A stretch of 64,000 nt of DNA from Diospyros lotus (GCF_014633365.1 NC_068343.1:24335307-24399306), one strand, 5' to 3'. Positions 1-11,840 are shown, counted from the stretch's first letter. Translations and numbers: made by a program. The notes: a model not told the origin generated them from the sequence alone.

Positions 1-1345
1 TTTTGGGGGCTCTCATTGAGGTTTTGGATCGACCTAGGAAAAGTGGATGCATTAGTGGCCTATGATTGAACGAGATTCAACGTTTGGAGGGTCGATTTTG
101 AGTATAAAAAGAGATCGAAGTGGCCAAAATTGTTCAAGTTTGAAGCTTGAAATCGAGTGCGTTAGAAGGAAAATCGAGTAATCCTTGAGAGTGGTAGAGT
201 GTTTTTGGATGTTTTGGAGAGATTTTGTGTAGTGTGGAGTGAGAATCAAAGCCTAGCTAGAAACCTAGGCAGGCGATTTGGCAGAACCTATAATCGGTCA
301 GTTGGTATGCTTCCAGTCCTCTTTTCGAGCATCCAAACCCACCTTTAGGATCGACTGAAGGAGTAGAGCATGATGGGTATGAAATCTAGAATCGCCAGTG
401 TACCAGTGCCAGAGAAGATGACCGACATGTGAAGCTCACGCTCCAGTCTCATTCTCATTTTATGCACGACGCGTGGTTGCCAGGTAATTTATGAGTAGAT
501 ATTTATTCTAGAATATTAGAGAAGAAAAATAGAAAGAAATTGTGAAAAAATATGGTTTGATATTTATTTGAATAAATATAATGGATAGGGTGCTTTAGGC
601 TTGATGTGAAGTTATTTGTGCAAATTTTGAGGTTTGGCACAAAAATTGAGGCGGTGCATATTTTTCGAGGTGTTCCAAACTTTGTGAAAAATGTGAGTGG
701 TTTCTCCCAAAAGCTCATATATATGATATGATTGCCTATGTTAAGCGTGATAGTCACGAAAGTGGCTAAGTTATATGAGCATTTTCTCATATCTATGCAT
801 GTATTGTTGCATCGTTATTCGTGATACCATATTCGACATGATATTGTTGGCATATCGATACTTGTGTCGGGATGGGATGTCGCCCTAATAGTGTAGCCAG
901 AATTCCCCAAGGAGAATTGATGGAATAATGTTAGGCGTACCCCATAAGTAGGTCGGGATTATTGCCTAGGGTTCCGTGCAGGGCTAGTGGGCCAGGGAAG
1001 TTACACTAGGGCATATGTTTGTTCATGTCCATGTATCACTCATTCATGATTATTTTAACCCTCTCTTAGAAGATTCATCTTCTAATGTTGGACATATGCC
1101 CCTGACATATTCTACGTTCCAGACGAGACTAGCGACCGAAAGGGCAAAGGAGTGATCGTTGCATGAGTATGATGGAGGTTTTGTAGGCCCTATGCCAGGG
1201 CCAGGACTAGTTAATCAGATCATTTTGTATTTAGTTTAACTATTATTGTATTATTATGTTGGGCGAACAATATGTATGAATTTATGAAGGTTATAACTTT
1301 TTAGGCTTCTTAAGGTTCTGATCTTGCTTCCACTTATGTTTAAGT
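1..1345 (+). mobile_element. LTR fragment of a Ty3/gypsy (Tekay/Del-like) element, plus orientation
   Basis: Segments at about 330-450 and 640-1050 match, in order, the reverse strand of the long LTR at 21284-23841. The shared landmarks are a block reading gggatgggatgtcgcc, followed by an 'agtgtagcca.aattccc' block, then the 'ttacactagggcatatg' type run. The start lies left of the window and the right limit is approximate. Nothing in it codes for protein. Confidence 0.55.
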
Positions 1346-1459
1346 ATATCATTTCCTTAGTTTTATTTTGGGAGTGTTATTCTTATACGATATGTTGAGG
1401 ATTTTAGCATGATTCGTATATAAAAAAAAATAAAAAATCCTAGCATATATAATAACACA

Positions 1460-2057
1460 ACGCTCTCGAGAGGGGCTGGCTTTACAAGTTCACATTGAAT
1501 AGCTCTTGAAATTTTTCCCATGTTGGCTACCAGACAACAAATCTCTGTTGGGTGGTCGCCCACCATCTCTCAGCATCTCCCCTCAGAAGAAACGTAGCTA
1601 ATCTGACTCTCTGGGCATCATTGCACTCTATAGTCAATAGGTGTTTCTCAATAGACACCATCCAATTTTCTACTGCCAATGGATCAGGATCTCCATGGAA
1701 TTTTGAGGGTCAGAGAGCCATAAAATTCTTCAACAACTGACTACCCGCACCACCCTCTGCCTTCTGAACTTCCACTCTCTAAGTCACCGAGTTTGAAGTC
1801 TACCACATGTTGCCCTCATCTTGGGCTGGTTCACCTTCAGCCTCTTGTGGTGCCTGCCCTTGCCCTCTCTGGTTAGCCATAAAGGCCTTAAAATGCCTCA
1901 TCATGCTTGCCACTAGACCTCTCAACTTGGTTATCTCCCGACGCAATTCTAAGGTGGACTCCTTCGAAGTAGAAGGTGTAGGTGGTGGAGTAGCCACAAG
2001 AGTTGCCCGACCTCGGCCTCGGGCACGAGTGGGTGGCCTACCTCGACAAGTGTTCAT
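1460..2057 (-). pseudogene. Ty3/gypsy (chromovirus-type) gag fragment
   Basis: Gag is the capsid/nucleocapsid precursor of LTR retrotransposons. On the minus strand a Met at 2057 opens a basic Pro/Arg-rich N-terminus (MNTCRGRPPTRARGRGR). It is followed, after at least one frame break near 1740, by a capsid-type region containing FHGDPDPLAVENW, then LLRGDAERWWA and WEKFQELFNVNL. This order is typical of chromovirus gag. Homology stops near 1460-1360, well short of zinc knuckle, protease and RT, so the element is 3'-truncated. It lies directly downstream (minus sense) of a primer-binding site and LTR at 2182-4638, which fits a 5' end of one element. Frame breaks make it non-functional. Confidence 0.7.
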
Positions 2058-2181
2058 TCCTGCACAACCAAACCACCTTATCTTAGAACACCAGCTAAAT
2101 ATTTAATTTTCTTAGACTACTAATGAAGTCCTAACTCTACTTGACTCGCCTATGTGTAAAGAGACTCCATTCTCATCCTAA

Positions 2182-2198
2182 CCTTTGCTTTAATACCA
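2182..2198 (-). other. Primer-binding site of the 1.4-4.6 kb gypsy element
   Basis: On the minus strand it reads tggtattaaagcaaagg, a diverged match to the initiator-methionine tRNA 3' end used by plant LTR retrotransposons. It sits four bases past the inferred CA end of the LTR at 2202 and upstream of gag. Confidence 0.55.
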
Positions 2199-2201
2199 AG
2201 C

Positions 2202-4638
2202 TGTCAGGGCCCGCTTCCGGATATGGCCGCTAGCATAGGAACATCCGAAAGAATGTCCTTCCAAGTGGGATACAGAAACAAACATAACAAAAATGTCATA
2301 TAATAAATGAGCTCACTTCTAATAGGAGCGATAATCATTCTTACATCATTTCTTAAGGATTTAAAAGCTATACATTTCTCAAAATAAACAAAAGGCACAA
2401 ATAACATACAAAAAGAAATAACCTTCGACATCGGCCCTCCTCACAAATCCTGAAATCTTTAGGTCAGGGGAGATCTTTGTACGTGCCTAAACTCAACTTC
2501 CAGCCCCACTAGACTCCATTTTTGCTATAGATTTTCCCTTACCTGGAATGAAAAAAAAGCAACAAGTGACTACAAGGCTCTGCAAGCATATGAATAGTAA
2601 GAGGAAATAATGATACGATCATTGTATGATGGTTAGCATAATATAAGAGTCAAGAGAAGAACCACTACCTGACATATAGAGTCACTTTAGATCATGTCTT
2701 CTTCATTGAACAATGTTTCAATAGATCATGATTTCCTTACTTATTAACAATTCACATACTTCACCATGGAAGATAACATTCACACACTTGATACCATGGT
2801 GCAATGCACTTTATTAGCATAATTTATAGTATAAGAAAATACATGATACACATGCAACAAAAACTCAGATGAGCCGCCTTGGTAGGATATCCCCCTTTCT
2901 TTCCTTCTTTCTTTCTTGCAGACGAATTGCCCTTTTTGACATTTCTTTCTTTGCAGACCAACCGCCCTTTTTGTCATGGCATGCCTTAGGGATATCCACT
3001 TACTTTCTTCCATGCAAAATAATAGTTGTGTTAAGGCAATATATATACACATATGCAAACACATTCAAGCATCTTCACAACTTCACAACTTCACAATAAC
3101 ATGCCTACACTCACCTACTAGGATTCTAGGCCACATCACATCATGATCATGCATATGACTTCATTCACATCTATATATGGCTTATTCAAGAATTTAACAT
3201 CCTATTATAATAACTGAGACATGTTGACAAGACACTAACAGGGTTAAATCTTATGCAATTTTTTCCCATAATATACCAAATCAAAGCTTATTGAGTTAGG
3301 GTTATAAAAAAAAAAAAGAAACGAATCTTAATTTGGAATTCTACATCAAAATTTATGGCCAAAACAGTACAGCATGCGCAGTGCTATTAGGAACTGCCAA
3401 GTCGACTTAAGGGGAATCTAAGTCGACTTAGGTCAAGTCAACTTGTCAGAGACCAAGTCAACTAAGGCCAAGTTGACTTGACCTCTTGGACGAGTCGACT
3501 TGACTAAGAATAGGGAAAAACGACTAGAAAACCTAGCTTCAGCCAAGTTGGCTCAACCCACAACAAGTTGACTCGACGCAACCAAATTGCATGAAATGGA
3601 TACAAATCACCTAAAATCACCCATGGCTAAACCCCTAACCCCCAACTTGCCATTCCTTGAAGAAAATATGGGGAAAACAAGCCCCATAGAGACCAAAAAC
3701 AATACTCAATGAAGCCATTTAAGGAGACCCACAAATTTTAGGAAAACATGAAGAATAAATCATCTAATTTAAGCTTTCAAAAATACCATTGAAGGTATGA
3801 GAAATATGAACTTTGATTAAACATAAGGATATAACTTGCATTAAGATAGGAGAAATGAAGATGGATGTTTTCCTTTAAATGAAGAGACCAAGAAGATGAA
3901 GAACTTGCCCAAGGTTGAAGACCCACCACTTGAAGCTTGATTCTTCACCAAGATAAGAAGAGAATGGATGAAGAAAAAAAAGATGATGAAAATTAAGAAG
4001 AAGAATGAAGAGGGTTTCCAAGAGAACCAATGGAAAGAGAGAGAGGAGAAGAATGAAGATTGGAAAAGAAGCAAGAGGGCTTAGCATGCCCCTCTCGCTA
4101 GCCACCTTACCCACCAACCTTGCCCCATTTTTCCACATTTTCCCCTTACACTCACACACACAACACTTATTTTAATAACCCCTTTTGGTCTTTTGGCTTC
4201 ATCTTCATTTTCTTATCCTTTTTCTTTAATCAATAATTATGCACACAAATATGTATATATAATTCATTTCCCAAGACCCACTTTTACTTATGGACCAAGC
4301 CATTTAAAAGCCCATTTCATATTAGGCCCATAGAATTACTTCACCCACCACTTTCATTGGGCTTTAAACACTTGTCCCAAGCTTACTTTATAACACCATT
4401 TATGCCTTAAATACTACACACACCCACATTAATTTACTTTTAAGAAAAATTTTCTCAAAAATATTATTTTTAAATAATTGCCTTTTAACCATAAGGAAAT
4501 ATTTTGCACCATTTAACCTCTTTATCACCCATAGATTATTCTTGGCATCTAAAAATTAAGGCCCACATGAAATTCACTACACCAATATATATGTATATAT
4601 ATAATTATGGTCTAAGACCCATTAAACTGGTCGTTACA
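2202..4638 (-). mobile_element. 5' LTR (about 2.4 kb) of a minus-strand gypsy element
   Basis: On the minus strand the LTR begins TGTAACGACC at 4638 and ends TGACA at 2202, next to a primer-binding site and gag. The interior is non-coding. It holds an AG-rich stretch (3850-4080) and several copies of a 'gtcgactt' motif between 3400 and 3600. The partner LTR is not in the window, so no target duplication can be checked. Boundaries are inferred from TG/CA ends. Confidence 0.55.
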
Positions 4639-4639
4639 A

Positions 4640-5190
4640 AAAATTCAGTAATAGCTTCAAGGTAACAAAGAAGGTCCAGGGAAGAGAGATTGAACCACCC
4701 CATATTAGTGATCCATTTCTTGAGTTTTTCACCAAAGTTAATGGTTTTAAAATCTAACAAGTTTATGTTATACCCTGATAGAAAACCTCTAGACAATACT
4801 TCAGAACATAAGTTTTTGTGTAGGTCATTTCTAAAAATTTCACTTCTAAGTTCAGGTGGAGGAGAAATAGGAGGTTGATTTGAAGCTCATTTTTTTTTTG
4901 CCCTTAATTGTCTTATATGAAGATGGAATGGAAGGAGAGGCCATTTCCTTATGTTTTGGGGTTGTTTTTGTTTTGTCAAAAAAGATGTATAATGTACCAA
5001 ATTCGAGTTTCTTTGTGATGAAATGATTGGACAGAGATGAAGAAGGTGAAGATGACTCTAATTTCATGCAAAATAAGCTAGGAATCAAAAGAAAAAAGAT
5101 GCGAGAGATACTTGGATTGGAATAGAGTTGTAGAGGGTTTGTGAGAATGCTTCTATGAAATTTTTTTAACCTGTCTCTTTCTATTTATAC
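4640..5190 (-). pseudogene. Broken gag-like / 'plant transposon protein' ORF
   Basis: A TATA-like tataaatag box near 5185 (minus sense) precedes an ORF from 5088 (MIPSLFCMKLESSSPSSSL) rich in Ser, Lys and Pro. A frame change at the A-run near 4890 leads to a second reading frame with FLSGYNINLLDF and LKKWITNMGWFNL. The latter resembles the gag-like domain of Athila-type elements annotated as putative plant transposon protein; this is an inference from motif shape. The ORF is cut at 4638 by the start of the neighbouring LTR, so that LTR probably inserted into it. It is not a functional gene as it stands. Confidence 0.35.
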
Positions 5191-5689
5191 TCCTGAGATT
5201 AATCGATTAAACCCTAGTTTTAAACTTAGAGTTGACCGCACATGTTCATTTACTCGACTAAGTTTAATTTTTAATCGAGTATGGAATGCGATTTAGTCAA
5301 GCAATTTTAATATATTACTTAAGTAATAATTAACCTTGAAATACCATACTCTCTGTCATAAAAAGTGATCAATTAAAATCTTATGATACTTGATTATAGC
5401 ATAATGATACTTAATTAAGATTATTTCTACTCAGGTAATATCAAATTCCTTTATTTGAGAATGTTGTTTACCCAGGTGATGTTAATCGAGTAATATAGTG
5501 TTTTTACTTGAGTGGATCATGACCTAACTGGTATAACCTAAAGTTTACTCAATTAATATTCAATTTTACTCAATTAAAATTTACTCAATTTATACATTTT
5601 AGTTTAAACTTATTCAAGTAATTTTTGAGTTTATTCGATTAGAAATAACTTACTCAATTTATACCTAAGTTTACTCTATTATTCTTTAG
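5191..5689. other. Non-coding AT-rich spacer with repeated actcaatt/actcgatt words
   Basis: No coding potential was seen. The words actcaatt, actcgatt and aattactc recur many times between 5260 and 5700. It may be a decayed LTR or 3' region of the copia relic to its right. No termini could be fixed. Confidence 0.4.
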
Positions 5690-6672
5690 GGTCAAATTTC
5701 AATAATTACAAGTTTAGTCCTAATTTTTATAAATTGATTTTTCTCCAAGGATTTTGTAAGTATATCTACCAATTGATTTTCTGTTAGCACATACTCTAAA
5801 GATACATCCCCCGTTTGTACATGGTTTCTAATGAAGTGATGCCTAATCTCTATATGTTTTATTCTAGAGTGATGTACAAGATTTTTGGATAAATTTATAG
5901 CACTTGAATGATCACATTTGATTGGAATATGATCAACTTTTATTTCATATATAGTCTTCTAACTATTGTTTAATCCATAGGATCTGTGCATAGCAACTAC
6001 CAAATAAAATATATCCAGCTTCAGTGATAGAGGTTGCAACACTATTTTTCTTATTAGAAGATCAAGATATTAGAATATTTTTAGCCAATTGACAAGTACC
6101 ACTTGTGCTTTTTCTATCCACCTTGCATCCTGCAACATTAGCATCTACATAGGCATGAGCTCCAAGGAGAAATTTCTAGGATATCATAACCCTAAAGAAG
6201 GTGATCCTTTAAGATACCTAAGAATTCTTTTAACTATTGTTAAATGTGATTCTTTAGGATCACTTTGATATCTAGCATAGATTACTACACTAAATAATAT
6301 ATCAAGTCTAGAGGCAGTGAGATACAAAAGAGATCTTATCATATCTCTATATAGTTTTTGGCCAACAAATTTCCAATTTTCATTTTTGTCAATCTTGATA
6401 GATGTACTCATTAGGGTGTCTATGGATTTTGGATCATTCATATTGTATTTCTTTAAAAGATCTTTAACATTTTTAGACAGAGAGATGAGTATTCCATCTT
6501 TTAATTGTTTTACTAGCAATCTTAGAAAATAATTCATATCTCCTTCCATACTTATTTCAAATTCAGACTAAATGATGGTAGAGAATTCCTTACATAGATT
6601 ATCATTAGTTGATCTAAAAATAATATCATCTACATAAATTTAAACTATAAGAATGTATTCTCCATGTTATAA
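5690..6672 (-). pseudogene. Ty1/copia reverse transcriptase C-terminus plus RNase H, decayed
   Basis: On the minus strand the RT catalytic box reads IYVDDIIFRSTNDNLCKEF near 6640-6580. It is followed by MEGDMNYFLRLLVKQLKDG (6549), LYLTASRLDILFSV and ILRYLKGSPSLGL. The frame then changes into RNase H sequence with AHAYVDANVAGCKVDRKSTSG and HFIRNHVQTGDV near 6170-5800. These are in the order expected of copia pol. Several stops and frame changes show it is dead. Upstream pol (integrase) is missing beyond 6672, where a different repeat begins. Confidence 0.75.
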
Positions 6673-7806
6673 TTGTAACCCGGAATTCAAATTTGTCTGT
6701 AATTGAGATTCCTGATTTGATCGTGATTACGACTTCGAATTTAACTATGGTTAGGATATTGGGGTTTTCATTTACTAGTTTTATTTTCTATTGGGGTTTT
6801 CATTTATTAATCATTTAGCATTATTTGGGGTTATTTGATCTTCGTAATGGCTACGTTGAAGTACGATATTCCTTTATTGGACTGGAATATTAGACTTTCG
6901 CTATGGCAGGTTATAAGATGCATGCAATTTTGGACAAATGGATTTAGATTAAGGGACATATGGATTTAGGTGAATGTGGAGTCATTATCGTTGCCTATGC
7001 TTTAAATGAGACTAAAGATATCCACTATAGTAAACTTTGTATGGATTTGATTCGTATTCCCCATGGTGTGGATTTGGTTGGTATTCGTCAGGGATATTAA
7101 CTCTCCATGATTTTGTTAGAAGAAATTTTTTAGATAGTTCCATATTTGAATTTCATGTCAAGGTAGAGCTTGTTATAATTGTGACCCGAAATGCAAATTT
7201 GTCTATGATTGAAATTTCTAATTTGACTATGATTAAAACTTTGAATTTGACTGTGATTAGGATGTCAAATTCGATTTTGACTGTGATTTATCTCATTTGG
7301 AAGAATATTTTCAAGAATCATCTTTTAATCAGGATATAATTTTATGTGTACATCTACAGATGATTTTAAGTCTTTAAATAAGTCTCCAATGCTCTGGAAT
7401 TAGTAGAGTAATAGCACTTTTGTTGTACCAATTTTAGATTAGTGATATTTTGTTCATTCTATCCATGATTTTTTCAATTTGGATTTTTCACGTAAAATTC
7501 TGTGTTCGTGTGTGTGATTGATGGTTTGAATGTGGTTTGTTTTCAATCCAACTTTGCAACAAACATTATTAGTGATCTTGAGTTTAGATATTAAAGTTGG
7601 GATTTGATTGTATTTGATTTTTTGATAGTGAATTTGATTCTAAGTTTGGCTCGTGATTTTTCCATCTATACTCAAAGGTTTTCCATGTAAAATTTTATGC
7701 TTATTTTCATGTCTATTTATTATTTGTGTTTAATATTTACATGTAGTTAATAGTTAGTTTATATAATTAATTTTTATTTGTGGCACAACAATTGGCCCAA
7801 CATTTC
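6673..7806. repeat. Non-coding block with a diverged direct repeat (about 100 bp, 500 bp apart)
   Basis: Sequence starting 'ttataattgtaacccg' near 6670 recurs as 'ttataattgtgacccg' near 7170. Each is followed by runs of aatttgactatgatt-like words. No coding sequence was recognised. The two could be termini of a small element, but no clear target duplication was seen. Confidence 0.4.
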
Positions 7807-7814
7807 ATCAAGTT

Positions 7815-8520
7815 TAGGGTTGCAATCGAGTCGAGCCGAGCCGAGCTTTGTAAAGCTCAAGTCAGCTTGACAAATTTAACCTTGGGCTCGAGCTCCAATC
7901 AAGCCTGGAAGTTTGGCTCAAGCTCGAGCTCGGTTAACATAGTCCGAGTTCGAGCTCGACTCATGCAGAGCTCAGTCAGTGGTGAGAGTGAAGGACAGAA
8001 CAAGAAACACACCAAAGGGAGGGGTGTGCAGCGATAGGGAGAGGTAGCAGTAGACAAGAGGTGAGGTAGCGACGAGAGACTAGGCAACGACGACAACCAT
8101 CCCTGGCTAGTGTTTGAAGGAGATGAAGGAACATACCAAGCGCATGGAGAATAAGAAGGAACAATAGGCAAAATGAAGAAACGAAGGGAAAGGGAGTGGA
8201 AATGCAAATAATATGGGTTTCTTGAGGTTGGAGATGGAGAGTTTGGCATATGGTTTGTTGGAGATGGATATGTAATGATGATATGTGTATATTAATATGT
8301 AATTTTGTTTAAATAATATATATGATATGTATATATAAAATTATATAATATTATCTAATTAAAAAAATAATGTATTTATAAATGAGCTAATCGCGAGCCA
8401 TCAATTGAGTTAACGAGCTGAGTTTTACTAAGTTCAACCTTAGCTCATTTATAAATCACGTTTTAAAATTTGACTTAAAGTTGACTCGTTAATGAATAAC
8501 TCGAGTCATTTGCAACCCTA
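7815..8520. mobile_element. Non-autonomous hAT-type DNA transposon, 706 bp
   Basis: The element starts TAGGGTTGCAA at 7815 and ends TTGCAACCCTA at 8520, which are perfect 11-bp inverted termini. It is flanked by identical 8-bp direct repeats ATCAAGTT (7807-7814 and 8521-8528), the target-duplication length of hAT transposons. Subterminal DNA is rich in gagctcgag-type words at both ends. No transposase is encoded; ORFs inside are short and unlike any known protein, so it would need a transposase supplied elsewhere. Confidence 0.85.
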
Positions 8521-8554
8521 ATCAAGTTATGAAGAAAAAGGAAATATCCACAAT

Positions 8555-8769
8555 GGACAAACAAGTGGTCCAATTGAGTTGCGTGCCTTAATGCGCCGCA
8601 ATACTGTTCTTCAAATCATAGTATAAAATATTCAACTCATGTGCGTCGCACAGTCAACATAGACTCGCCTTTCAGAACCACCGGTGATCTTCGAGATTGA
8701 GACAAAAATTAATTAAAAAAATTGAGGGTGTTATTTAGTGTCCTTTGATACACCAAGTTGTTGTAGTCC
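8555..8769. repeat. Copy 1 of a 0.2-kb duplicated segment
   Basis: This copy shares ordered blocks with 9393-9624: 'ggacaaacaagtgg', 'actcatgtgcgtcgcacag', 'gcctttcagaaccacc', 'tttagtgtcctttgata'. The copies are about 840 bp apart in direct orientation. Copy 1 is interrupted at its end by the SINE at 8770. Confidence 0.75.
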
Positions 8770-8943
8770 TTGGGATGATCGTCCTTACACAGCCCCTAGT
8801 ACTCGTGCCCTTGATTATGTTAGGGGAGTTAAATCACAGGTATGAGACTTTGCCTCACCGTGCAAGGTCAGGATCGAACTCACGACCCACTGGACTGAAA
8901 CCAGTATATCGTTTACCCGACTACTCGACCTATGCCCTGGGGG
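8770..8943 (-). mobile_element. tRNA-derived SINE, 174 bp
   Basis: On the minus strand the head carries RNA polymerase III-type boxes: ggtcgagtagtcggg (A box) and gagttcgatcctg (B box), about 35 bp apart as in a tRNA. It is flanked by perfect 16-bp direct repeats caagttgttgtagtcc (8754-8769 and 8944-8959). The duplicate segment at 9393-9624 has a single diverged copy of that target and no insert, i.e. an empty site. The 3' end lacks a clear poly(A). Confidence 0.8.
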
Positions 8944-8959
8944 CAAGTTGTTGTAGTCC

Positions 8960-9392
8960 ATGTATAAATATTACCCTGTTTAGTATAAATTATCATACTT
9001 GGGATGCCCACCCTTGTGAGGGCCCCATCGTAGTTTAAATTATCATACTTTATTAAATATTAAGAAACTACCCTCAAAAAAAGTATTTAAGAAACCAAAT
9101 TAAGATTAAAATATTTATTTGAATCACTTTCATACTTAACATGATGCTTAATTGCTAAAAAAATGTGGCAACCTAATTAATGTTTTAATTCTTCTTTATC
9201 ACATTGAATAGCGTTACATTAAATTAAGGTATTCTCCTTAACACATTGAATGGTGGACAATTAATTAAATTTAAATTTTTGTGAAAGACTAAGTATAGAA
9301 AAAAAATGTGGTCATAAAGTCATTTAAAATATTAAGTTTTATTTTTAATTTTTAAATTTATAGATTTATTGTGATTACACCGTGTATAGCAC
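8960..9392. other. AT-rich spacer, nothing recognised
   Basis: Between the SINE and the second duplicate copy there is AT-rich DNA without ORFs, inverted repeats or known motifs that I can support. Confidence 0.5.
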
Positions 9393-9624
9393 GGACAAAC
9401 AAGTGGCCCAACTGAGTTGCGTGCCGTGCCTTAATGTGCCGTAACTGTGTGCTTCAAATCATAGTACAAAATAAAAAAATTCAACTCATGTGCGTCGCAC
9501 AGTCAACATAGATTCGCCTTTCAGAACCACCAGTGATGTTCGAGATTGAGACAAAAATTGATTAAAATATTGAGTGTGTTATTTAGTGTCCTTTGATACT
9601 GATACACCAAGTCATTGTAGTCCT
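9393..9624. repeat. Copy 2 of the duplicated segment, carrying the SINE empty site
   Basis: It is collinear with 8555-8769. At its end it reads caagtcattgtagtcc (9608-9623), the unoccupied form of the SINE target duplicated at 8754 and 8944. Confidence 0.75.
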
Positions 9625-10637
9625 TTTTCAGCTTAGGGAAGGGTTGACGATTACAAGTATCGTGGACGAATTTGCTTTGCCTTTTGGAGCTAGAAATGCC
9701 GCACAATAAAATTTTATTTAATTTTTTTATACGTGCATAATACCGACCCCTCTTTTTAAGAATATAAGAAGCGCACGTTGCATTTTTTTATATAAAAATA
9801 TATTTTATTTCATTGATGTAATTTTAAAATATAATTTAAACATCTCAATGCTCATAAAGTAATTTTTAATAATTGTGTCCAAATTTGAAAGTATTAACAT
9901 TGAATTATTGTCATTTTACAAAAGTTAAGGTCTTTCGTTCAAAAATATTGAACTCATAGTATAAAATAGCCATGCCATTTTCTAATGTAGAAAATAATTT
10001 ATTAGAAATAATTTTTTATTTTCAATCAAATATACTATAAAATTATCAATTAATTAGTAATATAATTCATTCATGCAGCTAGTGTTAAAGTATAGTTAAT
10101 TAGATCTATTTATAAATTATACTGCAAACTGAATTCGATTATAATATAAAAAAATAAAACACTGGGCAGATGCTCTCTAGTGAGAGTCAATTATGACTAG
10201 TGGAGAGCCAAAGTTTAGTTTATCAAAATTAATTGAATCAAACTGATCTAACTTATCGGTTTAGTTCGATTCGGTTAATTTTTCTCAAAAATTTGATTTT
10301 TGATTTTCGATTTGATTTTTTAGTAAGAAGAATAGAATTAATCGAATCGATTGAACTTTAAAACGATGTTTTGATATTTATAAAACGAAGTTTTTTTTTT
10401 TTTGATGTTTTGTATTTTCTATCAATTATTTTGATTTTCTTCAATTTTTTTTGTATTTAATCAATTCACTTCATTTTTTTTACATTTTCTTCATATTATA
10501 TATATATATATATATATATCAATTAGTTAGGTTCTTAAACTTTTCATATCATCTTAAATTTAGTATCTGCCTTCAATTAGCCGTTAACCGTTATTAATCA
10601 TTGTTGGTCAAATTAATAATTGATTTGTGATGGTTTT
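9625..10637. other. AT-rich non-coding spacer with (TA)n near 10495-10518
   Basis: There are no genes. A 'gttcgattcggttaat' stretch near 10265 and an 'aattaatcgaatcgattgaac' stretch near 10335 hint at a decayed inverted-repeat element, but the arms are too short to call. A dinucleotide TA run lies at about 10495-10518. Confidence 0.45.
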
Positions 10638-10846
10638 ATCATTTTGAACCTTGATTATTTCTATAAACTAATAGCTTGAAAGCATCCAAACACTAAGAAA
10701 AGACAAAAGATTCAAAAAAACAAAAAACAATGGTTTTGTAAGTTAACCATCATTTTGAACCTTGATTATTCCTATAAACTAATAGGTTGAAAGCATCCAA
10801 TCACTAAGAAAAGAGAAAAGATTCAAAAACACAAAACATATTAGTT
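10638..10846. repeat. Two-copy tandem repeat, period 111 bp
   Basis: The unit beginning atcattttgaaccttgatta at 10638 recurs at 10749 with a few mismatches (both contain ttgaaagcatccaa.cactaagaaaag). It is non-coding. Confidence 0.75.
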
Positions 10847-11701
10847 AAACCAAGAATGAATTATGTCATGGTGAACCATAAAAATCAGCAAATATAATAG
10901 GAATAAATGGGGCGTAATGACCAAAGGTGAAGATAAAATAAAATACACATGCATATCAACGTAGCCATAACAAGGCTCCCAACCTATGTCCCCACGCAAC
11001 GTTACACATTATCATATACTAACTATTATGCTTTGCGTCGAATGCCCCATGTTATGTTTCTTATCATGAAAAACACATGCTCATGCTCAACAATATACAA
11101 ATGGCCTTTAATACAATCCTTAAGGCTCACAATATCATAAACAACATCGGGGTCCTCAAATTATCAAATCACATCTATAAATGCATCATCTCAGTCTCAT
11201 TGTGGTGTCATTGTAGTTCACGCCTACGTTGCCAAGCCGTCATCTACAGTAGCGATAGCAGTACCCTCACACATCACCCACCAATTGTATATATATCATT
11301 TTCCCCTCAACACAGTCTTAACCGTTGTGCAAAATAATAAGTGCCCGAACATATTTATCATGTATACACAAACTCAATTAATAACATATATAATGTCATG
11401 CATGGACACATGCTAGTCACACATTCCATGTATATGCAGATTTTTGTATATTTTCGAGTGCTATTCTTATTTTTGAATACATACCCGGGATTTCAGGCAT
11501 AATCAGCTACAGTCGGTTCGTTCACATGTTAACCCCCGGTTAAATCTCATAAACTTGTGACATAACTAACCACAATAGTTAGTATAAATCCCAATTCCTA
11601 ATTGAAATATTTAGCAGCAGGTTAGCAAATATCCTCAACAGACAACCTTAACAATCGATAATCAAAGCCTAAGACTGAATATTAGTGTTGACACATATTT
11701 T
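10847..11701. other. Non-coding region, no feature recognised
   Basis: ORFs here are short and resemble no family I know. Composition and position suggest decayed LTR-retrotransposon DNA belonging with the elements to the right; no termini were seen. Confidence 0.4.
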
Positions 11702-11840
11702 TGTAGCACCCCGCATCGAGCGATAGGAATGTCTGGGACAACTTACCCTGATGGGTTTACGCAAACTTCTTAGGGGGGGTCACCTATTCTTGGGCTTCCC
11801 CAGCACTAGCATGCTTAACCCTGGAGTTCTTTGCATGCAT
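11702..11840 (-). mobile_element. 5S-rRNA-like LTR fragment (Cassandra-type TRIM candidate)
   Basis: It begins tgtagcaccccgcatcgag at 11702. Within 11757-11838 the minus strand carries the landmarks of the 3' half of 5S rRNA: agaactcc, a gttaagcatgct block (internal control A-box-like) and a taggtgacccc block. Cassandra elements are known to carry 5S sequence in their LTRs. The left-hand tgtagcacccc is compatible with an LTR terminus. Only one end is present; the right side runs into a gypsy gag fragment. It is too diverged to be a working 5S gene. Confidence 0.55.

Noticed and set aside
8820..8950. Possible tRNA gene on the minus strand (A and B box words)
   Set aside because: No complete cloverleaf or acceptor stem; flanking 16-bp duplications and the empty site show it is a SINE head.
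11757..11840. Functional 5S rRNA gene
   Set aside because: Only about 80 diverged bases of the 3' half are present, next to LTR-type sequence.
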